Assembly: GCA_013399895.1 (NCBI GenBank)
Contig: VXBA01001650.1
Coordinates: forward strand, 283,649-347,648
Length of the DNA: 64,000 nucleotides
Reading direction: 5' to 3'
Source of the DNA: Serilophus lunatus
Lineage: Eukaryota; Chordata; Aves; Passeriformes; Eurylaimidae
The notes under the pieces were generated by a model that did no database searches, had not been told where the DNA came from, and saw nothing but the letters and a program-made list of their open reading frames with translations. Positions 48,901 to 61,220 of this stretch are shown in pieces (position 1 is the first letter of the stretch; each line of letters begins with the position of its first letter). Both the position numbers and the translations under genes were made by a program.

Positions 48901-50244
48901 TGTAAAGATTTTTCCAATGGAAACAAGCAGTGACACGTGAGCCATAAAGCAGCAGCAGCAGCAGCTTCACGAGGCTGTGCTGTTCCAGAAGTTAGTGGGA
49001 AGGTCACTTCAAAAGGAGAGTTGCTTTAAAAATCCAGTTTATAAAATGGAAAAGGGAACAATGGAGGAAAATACTGGTGGGCAGCAGACTGCTCCAGCAA
49101 ATTCTTACTGCCTCAAAAACTGTGGTCAGTGGGATTTCTGCAGCAAGGAGAGGTTGTTCAGGGGTTCACAACTCTGAGGATGGGGCAGAAGTTTCCTCCT
49201 CCATGACACCAGGCCAGAAGTGATCTTCATCGTTGCTGAGCAGTTTCCCAAGAATAATTCACTGCTAATTTTATAATTTCTCCATTTTTATCCCTAATAT
49301 CTGTGAAAAGATCAATGTGCACTTATGAAGTCAGGTGTATATTTTAGTGGTGTTACTCCAGCTCAACTGCTTTAAATAATGGGGGGGAAAGTGTCAAAAA
49401 AAGATAAATTTAGTGCAGAGGCTTTCACTAGAAGCTTTAACTGCAGGTTAGAATTATACATGCTATGCAGAATTTCCTGCAACACTTCTCCTTTGGGCCA
49501 CAATGCATTACAGCAGACGTATAATGAAGCTGCTATAAAATCCCTGGTAATTAAGGGGGATTTGACAGTAATTGCAACAGTGAATCAACTTAATTATTAC
49601 CTGCTTCAAAGAGAGCTAACCTGATGTTATAATCTAACCTTTCCTACTTCTAAAATGAGAGATTAACCAAGTATATGTAGCATTTAAGAATTAAATCTGT
49701 TGAGATAGAATTATACTAATGTACTTTCCATATACATTTAATATATGTGTGTGTGTGTAGGTACAAAGCAGTTAAATGGGCAGCACCATAAGCTCACAAG
49801 CTGCAGATATGCTGAGTGTGTGCATTCATAAAATAAACAGACCTGAGGTGAGCCAGCTCCTCTGTTTGCTGAAAGCAGGGGGACCTGGAGACAGAATGTT
49901 GCCATAAAACCCTACGACACACACAAGCCTAGTTCCTTGAACAGCCTTGGAAAGGGGATGTGGTGAAGGTATTGTCTTTCCCTGCTTCATTTTAAGCCAA
50001 CTATTCTGTAAGGTTGGCTGTAAAGCTGCAAAGAAGGGGAAGGGGCTGGAGGGCTCCTCTGCCCTGCTGGGGCTGCCCCTGAGCAGGGAATGTGCAGGAT
50101 GGAGTGTTCAGGGTCACACAGCACAGAGGGGATTCTCCTTTGCCCAAAACTGGTTTGCTGGGTTTTAGTGCCCTGGACCTAAAAAGTAGATTCTTATGTC
50201 TGCCATTGAAACTGGGATCTGAGCTAGAGGGGTCCATGGATTAG

Positions 50245-50410
50245 AATCACAGAATCATGGAAGCCTTGAGGTTGGAAAGGCCCTGTAAGCCCATTGAGTC
50301 CAACCACTCCTCCAGCATGGCCAAGGCCACCCCTCAGCCCTGTCCCCAGCATCCCCAGGGCTCAGGACTCAGTGCAGTCCCCACTCCTGGTGCTGCTGGG
50401 AGAGTTCTAC
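50245..50410 (-). mobile_element. CR1 fragment, antisense
   Basis: Plus strand: ATCACAGAATCATGGAAGCC, TTGAGGTTGGAAAGGCCCTG, then CCCATTGAGTCCAACCACTC and GGCCAAGGCCACCCC. The outer boundary is uncertain; related sequence may continue to about 50590 (TTCCACCTCCTGCAGCAGCT). Confidence 0.8.
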
Positions 50411-51514
50411 ACTTCAGACACTTCTGTCCCTGCCTCTCTTACAGTGATGTCCAAACCTCCAGGTGTTTCCTTGCCCTGCCTTCACATGATCCTCACCATC
50501 AGGCAGAAACAACATTGATCTGATCAGTTCTGGCCTGAGCAATCCAGCCCTTCCACCTCCTGCAGCAGCTTTAGGAACCCACCCCATTCACTCAGGGTCT
50601 ACTGGCTGAGCCCATGAATCCAATTATCCCATAAATCCCTCTGGCCTTTGCTGTCAGAGCTTTGGGGACGTGTGACCTGAGAGCAGGGGGTTGTCAGAGG
50701 GTCTCTGATCCAAACCTTCTCCAAACTCTTCCCCAGTGTTGTGCCTGGCTGGTACAGGCAGTGCTGTGTTACAATGCAGGTGGGGGATAAGAGGTGCAAT
50801 AACAAGGCACTAGTTTGTAAAAAAAATGTAAAAGTGAGCATTATCATCATCATGGAAACTTGCCACAGCAATTTTCTCATGAAGTTCATCTGCAAAACTG
50901 ACAAAATTCCCTTCAGCTCTGCTCTGAGGAGGGGTTTGACCATCCAAGTGAGGCACTGGCAGACTGACCCATGCAAACCCTTAAACCAAATCTGCCAACA
51001 TTTACTTCCCCTTGCTGTGCTGTGGGTTCAGGATGCCACCTGCCATGGGCTGTGTTATGGCAAGGACCAAGTATGAAACTGCACTGAGCCCAAACCATCC
51101 CATCTTTAGGACATACTTTTAGATGATTACAGCTGCTGAATTTGCCTTAAAGAAAACTTGGAATCTCACCAGGCTTTGAATAGTGTTGTACCCTAAAAAT
51201 GGTACAAAAAGCCAGTTGAGCTTGGTGAGTAAAGCCAGGGCTGTCCATGGTGCTCATCCCTCTTCCTGCAAGCTGCTGGAGCCAAGCACAGGTTCTGGAA
51301 TACCAGGGGCTGAGTTCCTGGTGGGAGCAGTGGCTCTGCTCCTGAGAAAGGAGAGGGAATGGCAGACTTTAAATAACAAATTTTCACTGATGCCTTTTGC
51401 TATTTTTACAACGCATTTTAAAATAAATGAGAGATTAACACAGAAAAAAAGAACTGAAGGTGCATGCTCAGTAACTATTTTTTCATAAGGTTTTAATGGA
51501 TTCAGGGTTGAGCT

Positions 51515-51770
51515 CCACTAAAATCTGGATTTATTAGAAACGCTCCATGCATTTCAATGGAGTTTTCCTCATGAATCTGGATATTTTACATTATTTCAAT
51601 AGAGCTGACCCTCTGTTTCATTAGAAATGATCCAATATAACCCATGGAGCATTTCTAATGATTCTGGTTTTACAGCAAATCCAAGGGTCAGCTGTACTGA
51701 AAACAATGGTGCTAACCTCTAGGTTTATTAGAAAAATGCTTTCTGTCTCAATGGAGCATTTCTAATAAAT
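51515..51770. repeat. Chain of three palindromes (TTATTAGAAATGCTCC family)
   Basis: Three hairpin-forming units follow each other. Unit 2 pairs 51619-51634 (CATTAGAAATGATCCA) with 51645-51660, 15 of 16 bases. Unit 3 pairs 51724-51740 (TTTATTAGAAAAATGCT) with 51755-51769. Unit 1 (about 51529-51576) is a degraded version with CTCCAT/ATGGAG at its centre. Around unit 2 an outer exact 10-base pair AGCTGACCCT (51603-51612) and AGGGTCAGCT (51684-51693) adds a second layer. Centres are spaced about 91 and 108 bp. I do not recognise the family. Confidence 0.8.
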
Positions 51771-53872
51771 CAGATAAATAAGGATCTCCCACAAAAAATG
51801 CTCTACTGGTGAAACAGACAAATGGGTTCCTTGTTACTGAGGTTTTTTTAAAAAACAAAGATTGTTCAATAGGCTTTTTTTTGTTGCTCTTTGTGGTGTG
51901 ATCTCCTCCTATCCGGAGCTTAGGTCTCCACCATGAAAAACTTCTTCACTATCCCTCATAATTCCCTCAGAAACAAGCACTGCCTGGGAGTGTCAAGCAT
52001 TTTCCACCTCACCCATGAAGGCACTACAGCAAGGCCAACTTCCATGGTGGATCTGTGGTTGCCAGGCTGGGGCTCAGGGGTTTGGCTCTGCTTGTGATGG
52101 GTCATTTCATGCTTTGAGAGGGGGAGGGAGGGTGGGTGTCAGAACCACTGACCCATTCCAGGTGCACGTGCCATTTCACTCCAGAAAGTGAAGGTTTTAG
52201 ACCTTTAAGTTTGCTTTTGATTCAAATTTTTTCTCTTGTATCAACAGAAAAAAAATTGTCATGAAGATAGAATTTACCTCACACAGACCATCTCATCAGT
52301 GCTGTGTCACAGAAGAGTCTGGGTTTGTGGGATGGGGCTGCAGAGACCCACCAGCATCCCTCTGGATGGTCCCCCTGGTGTGTGTAGGAATCCATGCCCA
52401 GGCTCTTGGGGGGATTTTGGGGAGAGCCCCTCTGTGTGCAGGTAGGATGGCTGGCACGTGGCACGAGCTGCACTGACAGCCTGGGAGGGGGAACCTTCTC
52501 AGCAAGAGCAGATTCTGCATGGTGGTGCCATCAGGGATCTCGGGCAAGGGAAGTTGATCCAGTCCTGGAAGAGTAAATGCAAGGCTGTGAAATGCCAAAA
52601 CCCCCCCCCGGTAAACTGAGACAAAGCTTTCTGTTTGAGGAAAGGCCAATGAGGTAATTTCAATGACTCAAGATTTGGTTAGAATGTTCTGCATTTATTA
52701 TTTTCTGTCCTGTCCAGATTTGCCTGGGGTTCAAATACCACAGTTACAGCATTTGGATTCCCTGTTCTCTCTGGGTGAACTGCAAATCCTCGGCTCAGAG
52801 CCAGTCTCAGTCTGAACAGTCAGTACTCCAGCCCTCTTCCCTGTGCCCCCCAACAACTCCAGGAAATCTGCTCACCAGTTTCCCTGAAAACAAAACATGC
52901 TGCACTGGTGACAAATCCACAAACCCAGAGACTCCACTTTTAAAATGATTGGTGTGTCTGAGGAGTCTTTTTTTTTTCATCTTACCAAGTTGGATGATTT
53001 TACCCAGCAGTGAAACCAGAGAAATTCACAGTGGAGTCAAATGAAAGGAATTTTACCTACAGGGTGCTGGATGTTTGTCCATCTGCCTGGTGCTGGGATA
53101 TGGGATTGTGAGAGTGTGGGAAGGTGCTGAACCTGTCCTTCAGGAGGATCAGGGGGTGTGAGCACCACTGACCTCCCTCTTCTGTGGCTTCTCCCTACAC
53201 CAGTTCCTGCTGCAGCACCAGTGTCCTCTAAATGATAAACAAGTTCTTTAGCAAAACCCTGCAGGTCAGGGAGCCTGCTTGGTCAGGGGGGTGAGAGCAC
53301 AGCCAGCAATGGGATTTCAAGGCTTTTCCTACCCCAGGGGCACTAGAAATATCAGGGCCAGACCCACCCCCCTCCCCTCTCAGATGAGCCTCAGCAGTTC
53401 ATCATGTCAAGCCTTGCTGCTGAGTGCTGTGTCTGGGGCCTCTGGCTGTCAGAGGCAGGATTTCATCCCAGGCTCCCTGAGGCCATATAGAAAGCCTAAA
53501 ATGTTCATTTATGTTGCTTATTGTCTGGCCAAATCTGTGTGTGCTTAAAAAATACCCAGAAGTTTAATGGCTGATGGTCCCTGATTATCATGGCTTAGAG
53601 ATTTACTTGTTATTTTAAAAAGTTAAATGCATTTATTGCCATAAACAGCAATGCTTTTGTCAACTCTTAGTGTTCCTACTCAAAGTGTTTAGATGTGAAA
53701 TGTTGCCTTTTGTGATGTGACTTCCTGAAATCAATCTCTCCCATATTTTTGCAAAGCAGCTCCATTAGAGATAAATATCACTATATGTCTAATTCAAAGA
53801 GACCTGTAAACATGTTATTTTTAGTGCACAAACATCTATGGATATGGGAACTTGTACCTTGGCTTATCAGAA
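51771..53872. other. Intergenic, no recognised gene
   Basis: Ordinary noncoding DNA. Short C- and T-runs (52603, 52971) and moderately GC-rich patches give open frames up to about 117 codons, none with recognisable similarity. Confidence 0.55.
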
Positions 53873-54132
53873 TTTCCATGTTTGTGCACATACATTTCCA
53901 GGTTTATTATTCTATTCTATTCTATTCTATTCTATTCTATTCTATTCTATTCTATTCTATTCTATTCTATTCTATTCTATTCTATTCTATTCTATTCTAT
54001 TCCCATTTTTCCAGGTTTTATATTTCTGTGTCTGTGCACATATATTTCTATGTTTGTGAACATATATTTCCATGTTTTGCACATTTATTTCCAGGTCTGT
54101 GCACATGTATTTCCAAGTTTGTGCCCAGATAT
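53873..54132. repeat. 22-bp minisatellite interrupted by a (TCTAT)18 microsatellite
   Basis: Units resembling TTTCCATGTTTGTGCACATA lie on both sides: one full and one partial copy at 53873-53910 and about six at 54008-54132. Between them, 53911-54000 is exactly 18 perfect copies of TCTAT. The long open frames over this interval (rich in FYSIL repeats) are artefacts of the repeat. Confidence 0.93.
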
Positions 54133-54379
54133 GCTGCAGAACAGTTTTCCTCTAATAATCAGTGTGGGCATATGTTTATAGGGTGTAGATTTATGTGCTC
54201 TATATATTCACTGTACCTGTGTAACCAGAGCTGTTCAGAATTTATTTCAGCTTTCCACACGAGCTCTTTCAAACAATGCTAATTGTTTCAGAACCAAAAT
54301 CATTGATGATAATTCTTTTAGGAATTGCCATGTTGTCTATAAATATTTAGGGACTGGATTTGCCAGTGTATTTTTGTAT

Positions 54380-55460
54380 TACAGATGAAAAGGCAGCATC
54401 TGCCGAAATTAAAAGTGGCCGCATTTTCGCCGTAGCTTAATTAAATGCCAAAATTTATCTACATTAACAACAAAGTGGTGAAATTTATCGATCAATTCAC
54501 ATGATATAAGTTGACAAATGGCCCGGGCAATTTCCATAATTTTCTACACGTGTTAAAATTTGTAATGGAGAAGGAAGCGCGTTGGCCGGGGCGGCGGGAG
54601 GGGGCCGCGCCCCGGGGCTGGAGCTGCTCTGCCCGGGCCAGCCCAGCTCGGTACAGATGGGCCTTTGACAGTCCTACAGCTGTTCCCCTAATTGTCCATT
54701 AAGTGTTCTATTGATTCTCTGATTCAAAGTACATGTCTTTCAGCCCAGGCTATCGTGTGAAGTGGCAGACACATTCCTCCTGGAATGACAGAGCGGCTTG
54801 AAACCTAAAAATGCGGGCTGCCAGTTCCAATCGAGGAGCCCGCTTTCAAAGGAGAAGGCTTGCTCAAAGGAGCTTTGTGAGAGCGGCTTACATTTGAGTT
54901 TCTAAACTTTTAGCATCCATCAATTAAAGCGGCGGCAGCAGCACGAGAAGTTGTAACTCCTCGTTAAGCGCTCGCACGTGGCTGGTAAAGCCCTGCCCGA
55001 GGAGCCCGGCCCCGACAGCGGGGCTTACATCTCGTTCAGCTGCATGCGGGCTCTGTTCTCAGCCCCCTCTGACACATGTAATGATATTCTCATTTGACTT
55101 GCAAGTTCACTTTTAGCATTTTTTTTTTTTAAAGGAAGATCATCTGCAATTCCAGCTCGTGCCAGTCAGGAGCCTGTTTAAAATCATCTCCCTTTAAGCT
55201 GAAGGGTGAAAGATAAGATGCGTATCTGTTGCAAGGACCATAAATCTTCAGAGAAACAAATAGCCACAGATAAAACTGTAAAAGTTATTTAGTTCTCTTC
55301 TGAAAGAGGTTTATTAATCTAAAATTTCCAGTCCATTGTGTCATGATTTGGTTATCTCACTGTATCTCATTTCCTGCAATTGTATAAGCCTTGTGTATCA
55401 AGCAAAGAGATGAGAGTCTCAGAGCTTAAACCTGATCAGTTGTGTTCAGATCTATCACTG
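54380..55460. promoter_or_regulatory. Candidate conserved regulatory region
   Basis: About 1 kb without repeats or open frames has the texture of a vertebrate conserved noncoding element: dense homeodomain-type TAATTAA/ATTA words, ATCGATCAAT, a CACGTG E-box at 54975-54980, and several CTTTGA/TCAAAG cores. AT-rich segments alternate with CpG-containing patches (about 54570-54650 and 54925-55050). Conservation itself cannot be seen from one sequence. The location between ATG4C and the expected FOXD3 suggests a long-range FOXD3 element, which is inference. Confidence 0.4.
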
Positions 55461-58400
55461 GAGCCAGGGGAAAAAAAATTGAAATATAAAAAATAGCCGC
55501 CTGAACAGACACTTGGACTGTGTGAATTTTTATTCGGATTTCCTCTTATTTTCCTGAGATGTGTAAGGAGTGGTTTTATTATTAAATTTAAATGGAATTT
55601 TAAATTCTTGTTTGTCTTTTTAAAAGCATAATTCCTGGCAGAAAGAGCACAAACAAAGTGTTTACAGACTCACTATTTGGGGACCATGATCAGTGGTTGT
55701 GCCCAAAATGAGCTTTCCCCATGTGCCACCAGTTTTATTTGCCTTTATATTTTTCTTTTTTTAAAAACCCCATCATTTAAAGGAGACATGAAACCATTTT
55801 TGACAAAGCTGAAAATAAGGAGAATTATTCCTCATCAAGAAGATTTTTTATCCTTTCCAGCTAATGAAAAACCACTTTGCTGTGAGTGTTTAACATTTGC
55901 TTATTCTTTAACCACCCTCCTTCCATCCTTGCCCACGTTGGTCTTGCACCCCCATTCCCTCTGTGTCTGAAAGCCTTTACCTGCTGTGCCTGTTCCACAG
56001 TCAGACTGACCAACGTGGGGCAAACAGATGACTTGGACCCATCAATCAAATTAGTTACAGCTTTTTAATTGAAACAAGAAGCTGATTTGAACAGAATTAG
56101 ATTTTTTTTTTTTAACCTTAACCTATTTGTCTTTGGGACATCAAATTTACAAGCAAAGGCAATGTTGAATCCTAAGAAGTAGGAGTGAAAACTCAGATGG
56201 GGATTCCAAGAACACAAACGAAATTTCAACTCATACATCAAAGGCAAACAAAGAAAAGAAAAGGGAAAAAAGGAAATGAAAGGGGAAAAGAAAGAAAAAA
56301 AAAGAAACAGTATGTAAGGGGAAGCATTTAACATTTTATAACCAGAGTTTCTCTCTCTGTTCCATAAAAAAGAATATGTGTCAAATTAAAGGAATAGTGT
56401 AGGAAGCTGCAGAATATGTTACCAGGCATTTCTCATTTTAGGAATGTGAGTTTGGGGCAAACCCACTAAAAGCCCTTTGCACCCAGGGGACAGAACCCAC
56501 CCATTTGTTTTCACCACCCACAGAGGAAAGGGAAGGGTGTCTCTAATATAATAAACCATCTATTGATACCTGCAAAACACTCTGTAAATCCACCTCGACT
56601 CCAGTGCCTTCAATTACACCATCAGCCACTTTTTTAAAAAGATTTTTAGAAGCTTTCAAGTGTGGACTTTTGTCTTGCTGAATGAACTTCAGCTACACTA
56701 AATTTTAAGTAAATTTGTGATGACTGAGCAATATACATTGGCTGAGCTAGAATCCAATAACCCACAGGACAAATTAATTTTCAACAAAAAGGGCAGAAAC
56801 CTCAAGTGCCATGAGTATATGGAATCTCAGCCTATCTCTCTGGAGCCATTTTTGCAAATCACTACAGCTATTCATAATCTAAATCAGTCTCCTTTAGCAG
56901 CAGAAAGATCTTTTTTCATGACAAAACAGAAGATGACATTCATTAGTGCCTAACTTGCATAAGCTACCTTAAATTTATTGGTGCTCTTATACTTATCTGG
57001 GTAAGAATTCCTTTGTCTACAGCTATAGGAAAATTCCGGACGTGCTACTTAAAAATATAAATTGTCACTTTTATCAGAACTTTTGGCAGTTTACTTTATT
57101 TTAGAAGTAAAACTGGTGGTTAAGGTTTTAAGGCTTCCAATGGGCGTTGTTTCAATCACTGTTAATCTGCAGCAGAGCTGATCTAAGTGAGCACTTGCAC
57201 AAAAACCTGGGGAAGTGGCGCTGCCTGGAACACCAGCAACTAACTTTCCCCTGTGTTCAAGCACAACTGATGGCATCACAAAAGAATCCCATGACCTGTG
57301 TGTGGACTCAAGGTGGAAAGACAAGACCCTTGGTGGGTCTGGTGTAGTGTTGAATTTTCTGGACAGTGTCTCCTTCTTCTCCTGTGATGGATCAGTTCTC
57401 ACATGGAGGGTCATAGAATCATATCATGGAATCACAGACTGGTTTGGGTTGGAAGGAACCTTAAAGATCATCTCATTCCACTCCCTGCCACGGGCAGGGA
57501 CAACTTCCACTATCCCAGGTTGCTCCAAGCCCCTTCCAACTTGGCCTTGAAGTTCTACCAGGCCATAGCAACCCACCTGCAAACATCCCAGTCCTACAGG
57601 AACTGCAGACTCTGATTATTGTAAAAATGCACGTCAAGTCAGTATATAGGAAATAAAATAGAAATGGAATTGCTTTAATGTGATGCAAGTGAATACTGGT
57701 CTTCATCCACCTGTTTTATAAACTCCATTTGCTGTCTCGGGTACAGACTGTTAATTCCTAAATGCTTTTAGCTTGATGTTTCCTACTTGGGATACAACTG
57801 CAGGAAGTGCTGTGACCTAAAGATTGACATACATGTCATTTGTGCAACTGCTCTTTATTTCTTTGTGCAAGAAAAAAAGTGGAATAAGCATCTCTGGCAG
57901 CATTTGTTACAGCCTGGATAGAGCCAAATGATCACAGAGTCACTCCTGCCTCGAAACACATGAACATGATTTCAATTATAATTTGTTTTATAGGGTGGAC
58001 AGGGATGTTTGAATGACAAATGGGGGAGATAAAATAATGAGAATGGTAGTGGCTATGCCTGCTCTCTATTCCTGGGTGGAATGGCTTATTGTGGTAGGTC
58101 CCACAACCCTGAAAAGTAACTACTGAGCTAACTCCAGCATAAAGCAGCAGAAGAAACAGTCCTTAAAGTGCTGCTCTGCTTCTTATTTCTACCAAGGAGG
58201 TTTGGTCCTAGCAAAGGTCATGGGTAAATGAGGCTCATACTTAGCTACAGAAAACACACCAGAATTAACATTATCTTCACTTAGGAAATCAGGCTAAAGG
58301 AATAAAATCAAATTACTTACAGGAACACATTATTTACTGTATTCACTCACCAAGCACAGGTCCCGTCTCAGGGCTGGAAAATTTGATACAGATTTTGTCA

Positions 58401-60935
58401 TGTAGATGGGAAAATTCTTAAGTATTGTTTTGGATATTTTTTCCCCCAAAATCTGAGTAAAAATTCAGGTGAGCTCTTATTTTGGGCCATCTTTCTTTGG
58501 AGAAGAGGCAGCTGTGTAATTCCAGTTTTATCACCACCACGGTATTCCCCACTCTGCCTCAGTGGATGACCTTGGCCAGTCGTTTCCTCCCTGCAAAGTG
58601 CCAATTGGGCTGTTTACTCCCTTCCCACAGGTGCTTGGGAGCTTTATTAATATCTGCTCTGAGATCCTCAAAAGGTGCTAAAGTGTTACTTTATACCAAG
58701 CCAATCCTTGTAGCTCTAAACATAGAAGAGGAAAGGGACTCGGAGGGATCTGTCAGGAAGATGCCATAGGAAGTGTTTGGAGGGGGTGCAGTGATGTCCT
58801 GCCTCCGTTCCTGAGTGCACAGACCTTGCTGCAGTGACTCTTCCCTATGACTCTCATCCCTCCACAGCAGTTTTCCCACCCAAGCTCCAAACTCTACCAA
58901 ATTCCTCTTCTCCAGCCTATTTTCTGCAGGAAATGGGGGAGCAACACTTGCAACAGAAGACAAACATCTCTTTCTGGGAAGGAACACAACTTGCCTCATG
59001 AGATGTGAACATGGGACAGAATTCCCAGTGCTCCTGCACATCTTGAATGAGGAATCTGGAGCTTTTTATCCATGCCTGTGATTTATGGAATAAGGGTGGC
59101 CATGCACTGCTGCCTCAGCTCAGCCTGGCCACGCTCCGGGCTCCTCTCACCTGAAGGATGGGGTGACACTCATGGTTAGTCAAGAGAAGCTGCCAAGCAC
59201 CTTCTGATATATAGTGGAGAGATTGCAGCTCACAGAACTTGTGAGAAGAACAAAATCAAGTCCTCAGCCCCCAGGCACTGCTGTGTGTCTCAAACCACCC
59301 TTCAGAGGAAGTTATTACCCCGTGGTGGGAGCAGATCAAACCAGGCTCCAATGTTTGCTTATTATTGTCAGCTTTTAAACTGCACCTTGTGCTGTCACTG
59401 AGCAGTTTGTCCTTCCTTTTGATGCTGATTGAGAGCAGAACAAAATGGCTCAATTATAAAGTTGCCATAGCTGGATCTCTTCAAAAGTGAGCCTAATTTC
59501 TGCTCTGCCTCGGTCTCAGGAAATCTGATTCCAAATCTGGAATTTGGGATCTTCTCAGGATGGTCCTGAGGGGGTGGCATAAAATAAGGAGGCAATTCAC
59601 TGCCCCCAGGCTGCTGGGTTTGCAGCCTGAGCTGCTGGTATTGAAATGGAGGAGAGATTTGTTTAAACCTCTCCTGGAGGGAAAGAGCCACTTCCAGCTG
59701 CTGCCATGTCTCAGCCTGGAATGCTGGCAGGGAGGGATGAGATGGTCCACACAGAAATTCAGCAAGTTCTCCTGCAGGTTCTTGAAATCAGAAGGATTCA
59801 AACTGTCCATTTCAAAGAGTATAAAAATCATATGCTTTAAAAAAAAGCTAAAGGGAGAGAAAAAGCTCTAAGAGTGGAGGTGAGACTCTGCAAACTGTTA
59901 CAGCCTCCAGACAACCCAGGGAGCCCACAGTGCCCACCCACTTTCTTCTTCCAATAGATTTGGGGAAGTGACTCAAACATTAGTTAAAAATTTAATAAAA
60001 GCATTAATAAAAAAATTAAAAATTCATCAAAGCATTAATAAAAGAAAGTTGTATCATCTCCAACATTTATGGTACCCTACAACAGAGCTCAAGTATTTCC
60101 CAAACATGAAATACTCCAAATACTGCAGTAGGAAAAGAAGGATTTAGCTTAGCAGGATTCCTGGTAGGCAGACACAGTTGGTGGAGTAACTTCTGTCCTC
60201 TCTGTGCTGTTTGGGCCTTTCCCTACCAAGGGTTTCTCTCTCTTTCCCAGCTCCAAATGCTCAATTTCTCTCCTAGTTTTTCCCAAGACTTTTCAAACCC
60301 TTCTGAATCAAGGGACTGAATATTATGAATGAACTTGGAACAAACCAACCACCACACACCCCAAAAGCAAGCCCTGAACACTCAGTGCCCGGGTTCCTCT
60401 GTGCTGCATCTCACCAGAGTGACCCACGAGCAGCTCTTCTGAATCCTGCCCGCCTAAAGTAGAAACAAAAATGTTAAAATAACAGATTTCTGCTGGGTTG
60501 TTTTCCTAAGTAACACAGAGAGAAAAATATTCAAAGCCTGGGATAAACACACAAAAAATTTAAAATAAAATCAGACAGTACCCACCTTTACAAAGAAAGA
60601 TTTTGGCAAGGATTAATCTGTGTGAATTATTCTTTCTGTGTGTTATCTTCGCCTACATTTATTTTATTTATTTTTTTTTTACACTGCCACATCAGAGCAT
60701 CCAGAACTTGACGTTAGATGCAAAAGAAAGCCTCGGAGAGGGGTGAGCTTTTGGCAAAAGGATAAATAACCCTTTCGACTGGGGCCCATTCCCCCACACT
60801 TCACAAGTGGTGAATGAGAGGTCTGATTAAACGTGATACAAAAAGAGCTTGCAAGTAGCACTGTTTACTAACATTTCAATTTCTATGCCTCATTTATTAG
60901 ACTTAGAATAAAAAGGTTAGAGGGGTGTTCGGGAT
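55461..60935. other. Intergenic, one CR1 and no recognised gene
   Basis: AT-rich noncoding DNA with an A/G-rich tract (about 56245-56310), a CR1 fragment (57412-57553) and one protein-like but unassigned open frame on the minus strand (59395-59768, see findings). Confidence 0.55.
57412..57553 (-). mobile_element. CR1 LINE 3'-end fragment, antisense
   Basis: Plus strand: CATAGAATCATATCATGGAA, TCACAGACTGGTTTGGGTTG, GAAGGAACCTTAAAGATCAT, CCCTGCCACGGGCAGGGACA, then TCCCAGGTTGCTCCAAGCCC and TTGGCCTTGAA. It keeps two copies of the terminal octamer repeat. Confidence 0.93.
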
Positions 60936-60939
60936 TGTC

Positions 60940-61220
60940 TTTAACCTTGATGATATTTCCACTGAAGCAGCATAATGGCTCTTAATTGCTTAAGTGAAGA
61001 GAACATGTTGACATGTCCTTCTTTGTGCTTAAAGCCCTGTGCCTAAACCATTATGCTAATTCAAGCATTATATACACCAAAGTATTTATGGGACTGACAC
61101 AAGTGATGTTGCAGGTAAAGGGCTGTGAAATGGTCTGTAAACAGAGAGAATTGATTCCGGGCCCAAAGCAATGCTGTTAAAGTCACAGACATTGAACAGC
61201 CAGCCCTCCAATTTCTCTCC
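60940..61220. promoter_or_regulatory. Candidate conserved regulatory element
   Basis: About 280 bp free of repeats with dense AT-rich factor-like words (TTAATTGCTTAAG, ATTATGCTAATTC, TGTAAACA forkhead core near 61136). It stands out from the surrounding low-complexity DNA. Assigned from texture only. Confidence 0.3.

Larger units (their letters stand above)
43489..51500. other. Intergenic DNA downstream of ATG4C
   Basis: No protein gene was recognised. Two CR1 fragments (45827 and 50245 regions), a short CAG run (48949-48965) and a TG run near 49746 are present. Open frames of 60-148 codons on both strands show no domains and no shared splice structure. Confidence 0.6.

Noticed and set aside
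53911..54000. Regular repeats considered as a CRISPR-like array
   Set aside because: It is a pure pentanucleotide microsatellite without spacers, in an avian genome.
53749..54282. 177-codon open frame rich in FYSIL repeats
   Set aside because: It is a translation of the TCTAT microsatellite and the 22-bp minisatellite.
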